Positions 17,251 through 25,155 are shown, counted from the first letter of the stretch. The stretch: 64,000 nucleotides of DNA from JBMYTN01 sp049604415 (GCA_049604415.1 JBMYTN010000002.1:1-64000), one strand, 5' to 3'. The notes: generated by a model from the sequence alone, not told the origin. Translations and numbers: made by a program.

Positions 17251-18099
17251 TTAGTCGAGACGGTGGGCTAAGAGGCTGATGACGCGAAGGTTTTCAGACC
17301 CGAACCCATGGGCGATATTGGGCAGGATTTGGGCTTTGCGAGGGCCCAATAGGGTGTGCAAACCCAGGGGCGGACGCTCTGGGTTGGCCTGTCGGCGCTG
17401 GCTGGCCTTCTGGAGGAAGGCGCTGGCTTTGGCCGTATCATCCTGTTGCTCTATGACCTGAAAACCGACGCCGTCCAGGCAGCGACCAAGTGCCTCGGGT
17501 GATGTGAGAAAGCTCTGCGCCCTATGATCGGCCCAGGGCATTGGGTAGCAGAGTTCGTCCGGAGCCGGGCTAAACAGGTCGTAGATCAAGATGCGACCAC
17601 CCGGTTTCAGGCAATCCCGGATTGCACCATAGAACCCAGCTTTGTCTTCAATGTTCATCCCGACATGAAGGGTCCAAGCGGCGTCAAAGGGCGGCTCGGT
17701 GGCGCCCAGCGCGGCAATCTCGATGGGCCGGAACGATAGCCGATCCCCAAGGCCGGTGCGCTGGGTCAGGGTTTTGGCGACGCGGCAATAGAGGCGGGAG
17801 ATGTCGATGCCGAGCATCTGGACGCCGGGACGGGCTGCGACCAACTGGCGGGCCGGGCCACCCAGGCCACAGCCCACATCCAAGATCCGCTCTCCAGGTT
17901 TTGGATCAAGCCGGGCGATGAGCTCCCGGGTCGCTGCCAGGCCACGGATATGGAACTCATCGACCTTTGCCAGGGCCTCCAAGGATGGCTGGGCCGGATT
18001 TTCCCCCAATGCCTGCAATCCAGCCTCGATCCGATCCAGCAGACCGGGCTGTTCATAATGGGTTAGGAGGTCGGGTTGAAGAAGACGAGCTTTAGACAT
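17251..18099 (-). CDS. Class I SAM-dependent methyltransferase
   Basis: A 282-residue methyltransferase of the UbiE/CMAS-like group. After a short helical N-terminus (DLLTHYEQPGLLDRIEAGLQ) it has the SAM motif ERILDVGCGLGGPARQL at about 90, LGIDISRLYCRVA (acidic ribose contact), RPIEIAALG, and LKPGGRILIYDLFSP. The sequence resembles sarcosine/dimethylglycine and tocopherol-type methyltransferases, but the substrate cannot be fixed. It reads toward the acyltransferase operon on the same strand; the 119-base gap with the operator promoter argues for separate control. Upstream lies the AT-rich boundary of the accessory region. Confidence 0.85.
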   Translation of the reverse strand: MSKARLLQPDLLTHYEQPGLLDRIEAGLQALGENPAQPSLEALAKVDEFHIRGLAATRELIARLDPKPGERILDVGCGLGGPARQLVAARPGVQMLGIDISRLYCRVAKTLTQRTGLGDRLSFRPIEIAALGATEPPFDAAWTLHVGMNIEDKAGFYGAIRDCLKPGGRILIYDLFSPAPDELCYPMPWADHRAQSFLTSPEALGRCLDGVGFQVIEQQDDTAKASAFLQKASQRRQANPERPPLGLHTLLGPRKAQILPNIAHGFGSENLRVISLLAHRLD

Positions 18100-18288
18100 G
18101 TTTAAATTACAAATTCTGTTTATGGGTGCGCGATGAGTGCCGCAATCCTTTTTTAGTTTTTATTACCTTAAACAAATAGCATCCAATCAAACAGCTTGTA
18201 GGCTAAGTACCGGAAAAATCTTAATAAATTTAAAAAATGGAGTGATACACGCTCGGATGCCCCCGCAAAGCTCAGCCATAAATAGGCA

Positions 18289-18317
18289 TTGACATTGCAT
18301 TAGAGTTTCACAAAATA
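18289..18317 (+). promoter_or_regulatory. Candidate promoter of the unknown-Xre-RES operon
   Basis: TTGACA at 18289-18294 is followed after 17 bases by AAAATA at 18312-18317. The -35 is consensus and the -10 weak. It is 29 bases upstream of the first gene's start, and an AAGGTGAGG ribosome binding site lies between. The surrounding 18100-18345 stretch is AT-rich and otherwise featureless to me. Confidence 0.45.
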
Positions 18318-18345
18318 ACTTTATGAAACAGAAAAGGTGAGGCTC

Positions 18346-19677
18346 ATGAGCACCGTTGTCCAATTTCCAAAAGGTAAAGCGCTATATAGCCCGATTTCAC
18401 AATTTTTGAGAGTTGGGGAGCATCATAGAGTTTTCGGTGATCTGTGGGCCGCAGGTAACCTTGGTATTAGGCGCGTTGTGTTCGAAGCTGGCCGACTTAA
18501 ACGTCAAGGAGGGCTTCTGAAAACATTAAAAAGTGAAGGTGTGGAGATAACAATCGATACTGGGGCAGCCGAGGTTTCAAGTAAGGCGCGGTTTTCTACA
18601 TTTGTAGGAAAGTCTCCTTGGTTAGAAGAGAGGCCTAACGCGCCACTAGGTCCGAAAAGCTATAATTTAGAGACAATTGATCGAATTGCTCAAATGGCTG
18701 TTGACTTCGGTATTGATCGAGTCCTCGCTCCATCACATTATCTTGGCGATAGGAACTATGAAGACTGGCTGAATATTGATTTCAGGTCGGTCGAATACCT
18801 TAGGAATGCACTTGATAAACTAGGTGGTGGGTCTATTTGCATAGATTATCCATTGATTGATAGTGTTCAGTCTCTTCAGGATACATTGCATAGAAACATG
18901 ATTGTTGAAGGGCTTTCGAATTTACCTGTTGATACTGTGTGGTTCCGCCTCTCCGGTTTGGGAAAAGAACCTGGACCGCAGAAAATTAGGTCTATGATCA
19001 AGATGTTGGGCAAATTTCACAATCTAGGGAGACCGTTAATTCTAGATTATTGCTCTGAATTGAATTTTCTTGCTGCTGAGGCATTTGGGGTTGCGTCAGG
19101 AGCTTCTTGTGGATTACTTGAGTTAGACCAATTTAATGCTGGTCAGTGGCATCAAGAGCCGAAACCTAGAGACCCCAATGGTGGGTTTCGACGAAAACAA
19201 ATGGTTCCGTTGCTGGGGTTTGGGCAAGGTATGAGTGTTAATGATTTTAATGCGTTGGCTAGCGCTAGAGGTGGAAGGAGGGTTTTGTTACAAAGTGACT
19301 TTATCGAGGCTAAAAGTATTGAGGATTTGATCCAAAATAAGAAGATGTATTCTGCGCGGCACCTAAATGGGTCAATTAATGACCTTGAGATGGTTCCAGA
19401 TTTGAATAGAGTAGAGCATCTCTTATCCAAAACTTTTAATTCTTGTCAGAGGCGCGCTAAAGAAATCAATAAGTTGAAAATAGATGAAAAGCTCTCTAAT
19501 TTCGGCGATGATTTAGTGGATCGCCTCAATAAAAGAAAAAAGAAACTCTTTGAGAATACTGAAAAAGTTACAAGTGCGTTGGAGAAATTGTCAGAAGAGC
19601 TGGGCCGTGATGCCCCGAGGGTTCGTAGTTGTGAATTAAATTTAGTTGATTCGACGCGTATAGGGGGGCAAGGATAG
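18346..19677 (+). CDS. Unknown AT-rich protein, first gene of the Xre-RES operon
   Basis: I do not recognise this 443-residue protein. Alternating strand-helix segments (IRRVVFEAGRLK, VEITIDTGAAEVS, FGIDRVLAPSHYLGD, GSICIDYPLI, DTVWFRLSGLG, RPLILDYCSELN, SCGLLELDQFNAG) look like a TIM-barrel-type alpha/beta fold over residues 1-330; a basic helical or coiled-coil tail (RAKEINKLKIDEKL, DRLNKRKKKLFENTEK) follows. Conserved-looking polar positions are the IDTGAA and PSHYLGD turns, vaguely like TGT-type barrels; this is speculation. The start at 18346 has an ideal AAGGTGAGG site; a GTG at 18337 is in frame. Codon use is markedly AT-rich compared with flanking genes. Only three bases separate it from the antitoxin gene, so it is probably part of that system. 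Confidence 0.75.
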   Translation: MSTVVQFPKGKALYSPISQFLRVGEHHRVFGDLWAAGNLGIRRVVFEAGRLKRQGGLLKTLKSEGVEITIDTGAAEVSSKARFSTFVGKSPWLEERPNAPLGPKSYNLETIDRIAQMAVDFGIDRVLAPSHYLGDRNYEDWLNIDFRSVEYLRNALDKLGGGSICIDYPLIDSVQSLQDTLHRNMIVEGLSNLPVDTVWFRLSGLGKEPGPQKIRSMIKMLGKFHNLGRPLILDYCSELNFLAAEAFGVASGASCGLLELDQFNAGQWHQEPKPRDPNGGFRRKQMVPLLGFGQGMSVNDFNALASARGGRRVLLQSDFIEAKSIEDLIQNKKMYSARHLNGSINDLEMVPDLNRVEHLLSKTFNSCQRRAKEINKLKIDEKLSNFGDDLVDRLNKRKKKLFENTEKVTSALEKLSEELGRDAPRVRSCELNLVDSTRIGGQG

Positions 19678-19680
19678 ATA

Positions 19681-20019
19681 ATGCAAAGTGCAGTCACACG
19701 CTATATTGGGGAGCTTGCGGAAATCGGTGGATTAAAAGGGACCGATATCGCAAATATCACAGATGTATCTAAGGCAACGGTTTCTCGTTGGAAATCTGGT
19801 GATATAAAACCTCACCCGAAAAATGAGCTCATTCTTTCTGACCTCTATTATATAGTTGGGAGGCTGAATGAGTATTATACACCTGAAGAAGTGCGGATGT
19901 GGCTTTACGCTCGTCACCCTCAACTAGGTGGTGAACGAGCAATGGATTTGATTCATAATGACCGCTCTATTGAAGTTCTTTCTGTTATCGATAGGTTAGA
20001 TAACGAGGTTTATCTATAA
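19681..20019 (+). CDS. Xre/MbcA/ParS-type antitoxin
   Basis: A 112-residue antitoxin. The N-terminal half is a helix-turn-helix (LKGTDIANITDVSKATVSRWKSG). The C-terminal half fits the toxin-binding domain of Xre/MbcA/ParS antitoxins: YTPEEVRMWLYARHPQLGG followed by AMDLIHNDRSIEVLSVIDRL. Such antitoxins bind and block RES-domain toxins and repress their own operon through the HTH. The next gene, six bases downstream, is a RES toxin, confirming the pairing. The gene keeps the AT-rich composition of its upstream neighbour, unlike the toxin. Confidence 0.9.
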   Translation: MQSAVTRYIGELAEIGGLKGTDIANITDVSKATVSRWKSGDIKPHPKNELILSDLYYIVGRLNEYYTPEEVRMWLYARHPQLGGERAMDLIHNDRSIEVLSVIDRLDNEVYL

Positions 20020-20025
20020 AAACCC

Positions 20026-20577
20026 ATGGCGAGAAACCGAAGAGATAATGGTCTGATCGACGCCCTTGAGGCTCTGGAGCCCATCCGGTTCCAAGGCCCT
20101 GTTTGGCGGATTGTGCGGGCAGGGAGAGATCCCTTGCAATGCAGTGCGTCCGGTGGCCGATGGGACGATACGACGTTTGATGTTCTGTACACGTCTTTGT
20201 CTAAACGCGGTGCCGTTGAAGAAATGCGGTTCCATTTGATGCGCGGACAACCGGTCTTCCCCAGCAAAGTGGCCTATGAGCTTTTCGAATTTGACCTTGC
20301 GCTCAACAAAGCCTTGAAATTCGCCGCCCTGGAGGATCTGGTCCAGATTGGTTTGAAGCCTGAAACTTTTGGTCGTTTGTCCTATGAGAGTCGAGGTGAA
20401 GAATATCCCCGTTCTCAGCAAATCGGAGAAGTTGCCTATTTTCTTGGATTTGACGGCCTCATCGTCCCCTCGGCACGGTCCAGTGACGGCAATGTGGTTG
20501 TGTTTTGCGATCGGGTCGAAGACCTGGGCGCGCGTGAGATCAGTGCCCACGGTCCGGTTGATTGGTCACAGAGCTGA
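20026..20577 (+). CDS. RES-domain toxin (NAD-degrading type)
   Basis: A 183-residue RES protein. The key signature positions are present: WRIVRAGRDPL, the ASGGRWDD strand with its arginine, LYTSLSKRGAVEEMRFH with the tyrosine and the glutamate, and PSARSSDGNVVVF with the conserved serine-asparagine block. Characterised RES toxins hydrolyse NAD+ and arrest growth unless bound by the Xre-type antitoxin. The canonical GRWN is GRWDD here. Composition is high-GC, like the host chromosome and unlike the two genes before it. Its TGA overlaps the FkbM methyltransferase ATG by one base (TGATG), an unusual coupling for a toxin. Confidence 0.9.
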   Translation: MARNRRDNGLIDALEALEPIRFQGPVWRIVRAGRDPLQCSASGGRWDDTTFDVLYTSLSKRGAVEEMRFHLMRGQPVFPSKVAYELFEFDLALNKALKFAALEDLVQIGLKPETFGRLSYESRGEEYPRSQQIGEVAYFLGFDGLIVPSARSSDGNVVVFCDRVEDLGAREISAHGPVDWSQS

Positions 20578-21425
20578 TGCATAGAAATTCCGGGGCGCCT
20601 TCCCTGCGGATCAGCCTTGCCCGAACATTGGGCCATTTGCCCTATTTTCCGCTGCAACATCGCATGCTGTGTCTGTTGCACGATCCCGACAAGGTGCGCG
20701 CAGGGCAGCAGCCCAATGTCCAAGGCGTGTTTCCTTTAGGTCCAGCGCAGCTCCAGTGCGACACGGCCAGCTTTATCGAATGGGGTGTGGTCCTGAAAGG
20801 CGGTCTGGAGCGCGGCCTGTTGCAGTGGTTCCTGGACATCGGGTCTCGGGTTCCCTTTGACCGGTTTATCGATGTTGGCGCCAATGTCGGGACCTTCGCC
20901 GTGCCGCTCTCCCACATCATGCCGGTGATGGCCTTTGAGCCCTTGGGCCGCCATGTGAAGCGCTTGGAGCAGAATGCGGCCCTCAACCGCCCTGAGCGGA
21001 TTGCGATCCATGGCTATGCCCTGTCGGACCGGGAGAGCACGGAAACGCTTTACCTGAAACAGGACCACTGCAATGAAGGCATCGGCGCCCTAGAGCCCTT
21101 TGCCGATGGCAGCGCCATGGAGCGCTGGCAGATCGAAACCAAACGCTTCGATGATGTCTTTGATCTGGCCGAGGAAACCTTGCTGATCAAAATCGATGTG
21201 GAGGGCCATGAGCGGCAAGCCTTAAAGGGCATGGCAAAGACCCTACGAGCGAACAAATGCCTGCTGTATATCGAAACGACACAGGACGCGGTCGGCCAGG
21301 AACTTGAGAAGATCGGCTATGAGATTCTGCCCCTCAGGCCCAACATCTTTTGCCGCCCGCAACGGGGGCAGGTCCTGGACGGGCATTTGCTGGCCTATAA
21401 TTTCCCGGTCAAAACCGGTTTGTGA
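20577..21425 (+). CDS. FkbM-family methyltransferase
   Basis: The 282-residue protein has the FkbM O-methyltransferase core: FIDVGANVGTFAVPLS (SAM-binding loop), VMAFEPLGRHVKRLEQN, LSDRESTETLYL, TKRFDDVFD, LLIKIDVEGHERQALKGM, and LYIETTQ. FkbM enzymes methylate sugars, lipids or secondary metabolites; the acceptor here is unknown. I choose the ATG at 20577 because it overlaps the RES stop; a TTG at 20562 is also in frame. It is high-GC like the toxin. Either it is a passenger of the toxin transcript or a chromosomal gene into whose promoter region the toxin-antitoxin module was inserted. Confidence 0.88.
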   Translation: MHRNSGAPSLRISLARTLGHLPYFPLQHRMLCLLHDPDKVRAGQQPNVQGVFPLGPAQLQCDTASFIEWGVVLKGGLERGLLQWFLDIGSRVPFDRFIDVGANVGTFAVPLSHIMPVMAFEPLGRHVKRLEQNAALNRPERIAIHGYALSDRESTETLYLKQDHCNEGIGALEPFADGSAMERWQIETKRFDDVFDLAEETLLIKIDVEGHERQALKGMAKTLRANKCLLYIETTQDAVGQELEKIGYEILPLRPNIFCRPQRGQVLDGHLLAYNFPVKTGL

Positions 21426-21517
21426 GCCGTTACAGCGGCGATAAATTTGCCGTAGGCATATTGTAAATGTGGACTTCGAGGTTATCTCCCGGGGACATCT
21501 AAAACGGGAGAATTTCC

Positions 21518-21988
21518 ATGCGCATAATCGCTTCTGTGGTCCTGTCCGGGGCTATCCTCATGGGTTTGTCGGCCACCGCACATGCCGATAAGCGTCTTGA
21601 GGGCATGGTCAAGGCACGCCAAGGCTATTACCAGCTGATTTCCAACAATGCCGGTGTCCTGTTCGCCATGGCCAAGGGCGATGTGGAATACACGGCTGAA
21701 GCAGCCACCATGGCGGCCAACAATCTGAAGACCCTGTCCAGCCTGGACATCAGCGGTCTGTGGGATCCGGCGACCTCCAAGGAAGCCATGCCGGGCAAAA
21801 CCCGTGCCTTGCAGGCCATGTGGGACACCTATCCGGCTGTGCTGGAAAAGTCCAAGGCATTGAACGACGCGATTGCGGTTATGGCTGACGAAGCCGGCAA
21901 TGGCTTGGATGCGGTGCGGGCCAATGTCAAAGCGCTCGGCGCGTCCTGCAAGGGCTGCCATGATGACTTCCGTGCCGACTCCTTCTAA
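21518..21988 (+). CDS. Cytochrome c'
   Basis: A 156-residue secreted haem protein. A Sec signal peptide (MRIIASVVLSGAILMGLSATAHA, cleaved near residue 23) precedes a four-helix-bundle domain starting with KARQGYYQLISNN. The single haem motif CKGCH is at the C-terminus (Cys144, Cys147, His148), where cytochromes c' and c556 carry it. Cytochrome c' binds NO and CO on a five-coordinate haem. GGGAGAA precedes the ATG. The b561-type gene starts inside its last codons, so the two are cotranslated, a pairing seen in many proteobacteria. Confidence 0.92.
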   Translation: MRIIASVVLSGAILMGLSATAHADKRLEGMVKARQGYYQLISNNAGVLFAMAKGDVEYTAEAATMAANNLKTLSSLDISGLWDPATSKEAMPGKTRALQAMWDTYPAVLEKSKALNDAIAVMADEAGNGLDAVRANVKALGASCKGCHDDFRADSF

Positions 21989-22598
21989 GCCGGACGCCAC
22001 CGACCCGGCCTTTGGAACGGCGCGCATTTGGGATTTACCGACGCGCGCCTTCCACTGGCTGTTGGTCGGCTCGGTCTGTGTTGGTTGGTGGCTGGGCGAC
22101 AATCTCAGCTTCACCAATATCGACTGGCATTTTTATCTTGGATATCTGACCGGGGGGCTGTTGCTCTTCCGGATCCTGTGGGGCTTTGTCGGCCCCAAGC
22201 CATCTCGGTTTTCCGCTCTGTTTTTCTCACCGGGCGCCATCCTGGCCTATGCGCGCCGGATCGGGAAACGATCCCCCAGCGGCATTGCCGGGCACAACCC
22301 CTTGGGGGCGTTGTCCGTGCTGGCCCTGCTGGCCACCCTGTCGGTGCAGGTGGTGACCGGTCTGCTCTCGGACTCCGATGACTTTTTCACCTCCGGCCCG
22401 CTGGCGGCCTATGTGGACAGCTCGGTAACCCAACAGGCCAATGCAATCCATGAGATCTCCGCCACTGTGCTCTTGGTCTTGGTTGGTGCCCATGTGACGG
22501 CGTTGGTGTTCTATCTGGTCTGGAAGCGGGAAAACCTGATCCGCCCAATGATCACCGGATCAAAATTGGTTGCTAAGGAAGACACGAAAGATCCCTAA
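21960..22598 (+). CDS. Cytochrome b561-domain membrane protein
   Basis: The 212-residue protein is a four-helix di-haem cytochrome b of the b561/Ni-hydrogenase b type. Haem-ligand histidines are visible as TRAFHWLLVG, IDWHFYLGY, NAIHEISATVLL and VGAHVTALVFY. GLLLFRILWGFVGP and WKRENLIRPMITG are typical edges. It probably passes quinol electrons to the periplasmic cytochrome c' encoded just upstream. The start at 21960 overlaps the cytochrome c' gene by 29 bases, after an AGGG; the second ATG at 21963 is equally possible. It converges with the DUF4276 gene 19 bases beyond its stop. Confidence 0.9.
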   Translation: MMTSVPTPSKPDATDPAFGTARIWDLPTRAFHWLLVGSVCVGWWLGDNLSFTNIDWHFYLGYLTGGLLLFRILWGFVGPKPSRFSALFFSPGAILAYARRIGKRSPSGIAGHNPLGALSVLALLATLSVQVVTGLLSDSDDFFTSGPLAAYVDSSVTQQANAIHEISATVLLVLVGAHVTALVFYLVWKRENLIRPMITGSKLVAKEDTKDP

Positions 22599-22617
22599 CA
22601 CATGACGTTCCAATCTT

Positions 22618-23262
22618 TTAAGTACCCCAGGATTCCAACCATTTAAGCCAGGTGTCAAACCCGCTGCATTGACGTCGAATTTCCTCTAGACCAATCTCTT
22701 CGGCTATAAGTGGCCCGTGCACAACTTTATTATAGCTTCCATTCACAAAGACATTCTGGATTCTTTTTGATGGTGCCGATTGCCGATTATTATTGATATC
22801 CTCGGGAGTAGCGAATTGAGAGCGTATTTTTTCTAGATCTTTACCGATTTTTGGGGTCCATCCGTCAAGAACCAAATTGAATTTGCTCGTATCTGAGAAA
22901 AGAAGCCCTTCAAACTCATATCTTTGTACGTAGGCTTTTACAAAATCTCGTCGGAAATGGGTAATGCGCTCCGCTAGTCCGTTTTCGATTTCCAGCTCTA
23001 GCTCTCCCGAGGTTCGCCCATCAACACCGCGAAAGCCGTAATAATCGACTAAGGTCGTTAACCTATCCGCCTCATGGTAGGCCTGAGACATATGACCAAC
23101 CAGTCTTTTGATCGAAACTTCACCGCCACGACCCTTATCTCCGGGCATATGAAGGATACTTGGAAAGGCCGTAATCCCTCGGTTGGCCAAATGTGGTGTC
23201 ACGCATGTTCTGATGAATTCGGACTCAGTTTGACCCTCACAAATAATGGCAATTCGGGTCAT
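22618..23262 (-). CDS. DUF4276 protein, TOPRIM-like partner of AAA ATPase
   Basis: A 214-residue DUF4276 protein. The N-terminal strand and turn IAIICEGQTESEFI carries the conserved glutamates (Glu9, Glu13) of TOPRIM-like metal sites. TTLVDYYGFRG and KAYVQRYEFEGLLFSD continue that fold, and a C-terminal helical part follows. DUF4276 proteins are found next to AAA ATPases in OLD-like anti-phage modules and are thought to be the nuclease or effector subunit. Here the ATG overlaps the ATPase stop by four bases, so the pair is made together. The lower GC relative to neighbours suggests horizontal acquisition. Confidence 0.88.
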   Translation of the reverse strand: MTRIAIICEGQTESEFIRTCVTPHLANRGITAFPSILHMPGDKGRGGEVSIKRLVGHMSQAYHEADRLTTLVDYYGFRGVDGRTSGELELEIENGLAERITHFRRDFVKAYVQRYEFEGLLFSDTSKFNLVLDGWTPKIGKDLEKIRSQFATPEDINNNRQSAPSKRIQNVFVNGSYNKVVHGPLIAEEIGLEEIRRQCSGFDTWLKWLESWGT

Positions 23263-24389
23263 AGGGGGAGCCCAACTGGCGATTTGAGCCAGATATCGGA
23301 TAATCCATAATCTTCTTCTATCCAGCGCTGATACTGATTACTGGGCAATGTTCGGAACGATGTGGCACCGTCTACTGCATCTGCGACAATGATGTTTTCA
23401 AGATCAAAACAGTCGACCATGTAAGGTGACTGTGTTGCGATAAAGACCTGTTTTTGTTTCGCAACCCTTTTAATCATTTCGGAAACCAATGTGATCGCAT
23501 GCGGATGTAGGCCCAATTCGGGTTCGTCAAAGAATAAGATGTCAGGCAGTCGATCCATTGGCAAGTTTAACAGAGTTAATAGGCAGAAAACTCGAAGTGA
23601 TCCGTCCGATGTCAAGTGCGTACCAAGCGTTTTATCGCTAAATTTTGATTTCCAACTTAAAAGAACTTTTCCAGTAACAGACTCAAGGAAAAAATCATCA
23701 AATGTGGGTAAAATACGTTGAATCTGGCGCACAATCTGCCGATACCTGATTTTGTCATTTTCTTTTAGATCAAATAATATAGGAGCTAAATTGCCTCCGT
23801 CAGATCTGAGAAAAGCAAAATCAGAAAGATCCCATCGAGTGTGAATCGATGAATTTTTTGATGTATCATGAAATTGATAGACTGATGACTGCTTCAGGAG
23901 GTGATGAATGGTTTTTGCCGTTGAGTTGTTCTGCTCAGAAAGCACTGATTCCTTGCCAAAGTCAGGCAGTATACTCCAATCAGCTTCATCCGGATACTGG
24001 TAGTTGGAAAATCGGTACGCTTCCTGACTTAGGATTAAAGTATCTCTGGCGTGGATATGGGCCAATTCGAAGCGATAATCGTTGGCTCCAAATTTAGTTT
24101 TAATGCGAATTTCTGCTTTGATTTCGGACGTTGCACGAGAACCCATAAAGAGCTGATCGTCACCGCCGCCATGTCTTAAGACGAATTGTTGGAGTTGTTG
24201 AGACCGGTGCATCCAGCTCAACATTTCAAAGAAGCGAATAAAGTTTGATTTTCCGACCCCATTGCCACCGATCAAAATGGTCAATTCACCCAATTCAAGG
24301 TTCTCGACCTTTTTCAGGCTGCGAAACCCCTGAATCGAAACAGTTGAGATCCGTCCCTGAAGTTTGTTGATCGTGTTGTTCGTATCCAC
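23259..24389 (-). CDS. AAA ATPase (AAA_21/OLD-like), defence-type
   Basis: The roughly 376-residue ATPase begins with RISTVSIQGFRSLKKVENLE and the Walker A GGNGVGKSN. It has the ABC-like signature region THLTSDGSLRVFCLLTLL, the Walker B DILFFDEPELGLHP, and the switch histidine block QVFIATQSPYMVDCF. This is the SMC/OLD-type AAA_21 architecture without a fused TOPRIM; the DUF4276 gene downstream supplies one. I prefer the GTG at 24389, which follows GGGGA six bases upstream; an ATG at 24434 is in frame but has no ribosome binding site. Such pairs sense phage components and activate an effector. The specific system name is not assignable by eye. Confidence 0.88.
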   Translation of the reverse strand: MDTNNTINKLQGRISTVSIQGFRSLKKVENLELGELTILIGGNGVGKSNFIRFFEMLSWMHRSQQLQQFVLRHGGGDDQLFMGSRATSEIKAEIRIKTKFGANDYRFELAHIHARDTLILSQEAYRFSNYQYPDEADWSILPDFGKESVLSEQNNSTAKTIHHLLKQSSVYQFHDTSKNSSIHTRWDLSDFAFLRSDGGNLAPILFDLKENDKIRYRQIVRQIQRILPTFDDFFLESVTGKVLLSWKSKFSDKTLGTHLTSDGSLRVFCLLTLLNLPMDRLPDILFFDEPELGLHPHAITLVSEMIKRVAKQKQVFIATQSPYMVDCFDLENIIVADAVDGATSFRTLPSNQYQRWIEEDYGLSDIWLKSPVGLPL

Positions 24390-24625
24390 CAAATTTCCCC
24401 AGAATAATGACCAAACTGAGTTGGGCACGAACATCTAATTTGGCAATTGTGAAGCCGCAACTAGGACGACATCGGATCCAACTTTTTTGCTCGCGGGATT
24501 TTTGAGCCGAAGTGGGTTCCGTTCGTCGGCTCGAAAGTGAGAGAGATGATAATGTTCTGGCCAATTCCAAGTATCACTTGTCCTAGAGTTGATCCTGAAA
24601 GTGCTGGGTGGAGAAACTTCATGCA

Positions 24626-25072
24626 CTAAGTCAGGTTCGAAGCCGTGCCGGCGACAAGGCGGTTTAAGAGCGCTGCGAGGGCTTCCAGATCCTCCTCTAT
24701 CCAGCGATCCCCAAACAAATCCTGGGCTTTTTTATCGAAGGTCGCACGGGCTTCCTGGACCCTGAGGGCACCGGCATCGGTGAGAACCACAAAGGTGAGC
24801 CGGGCGTCGCGGTCATCCGTTTGCCGGGATACAAAGCCCAGTTTTTCCATGGGGGCCGCCATGCGGGTCACGGTCGAGGCGCTGAGGTGCATGCGCTTTG
24901 CCAGTTCGGCGCGGGACAGCCGGTTGAGCGGCGCGCGTTCCAAATGCATCAGCAAAAAGAACTCATTCACAGAGATGCCGTGGATGGCTGAGAATTCCCC
25001 TGCGAGCTTGGCGCGGAATCCATCTGCGGATTGCAGGAGGCGCAGGGCGTTGATGGACTGAGTATCTAACAT
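24626..25072 (-). CDS. MarR-family transcriptional regulator
   Basis: The 148-residue protein is a winged-helix MarR regulator: FFLLMHLERAPLNRLSRAELAKRMHLSASTVTRMAAPMEKLGFVSR is the DNA-binding core (given here in pieces: SRAELAKRMHLSAS and STVTRMAAPMEKLG), followed by the wing DDRDARLTFVVLTDAG and a dimerising C-terminal helix. The ATG at 25072 has an AGGAAAGG site; an upstream in-frame start is inside the operator. A 38-base palindrome lies immediately before the ribosome binding site, so the protein almost certainly represses itself. The LysE-type gene upstream on the same strand is its likely companion. Confidence 0.9.
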   Translation of the reverse strand: MLDTQSINALRLLQSADGFRAKLAGEFSAIHGISVNEFFLLMHLERAPLNRLSRAELAKRMHLSASTVTRMAAPMEKLGFVSRQTDDRDARLTFVVLTDAGALRVQEARATFDKKAQDLFGDRWIEEDLEALAALLNRLVAGTASNLT

Positions 25073-25082
25073 GAGACCTTTC

Positions 25083-25120
25083 CTGTGCGATATACTTGCA
25101 TATGCAAGCATATCGCACAG
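25083..25120. promoter_or_regulatory. 38-bp palindromic operator before marR
   Basis: Positions 25083-25120 form an inverted repeat with 18 of 19 base pairs matching (only 25094/25109 fail) around the core TTGCATATGCAA. It covers the marR promoter region and ends at the AGGAAAGG ribosome binding site. A -35-like TTGAAA lies just upstream on the minus strand. The absence of a T-tract and its position argue for an operator rather than a terminator. Confidence 0.8.
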
Positions 25121-25155
25121 TGTTTGGGGATTTTCAAGGTCTGTGCGCTGGTTGA

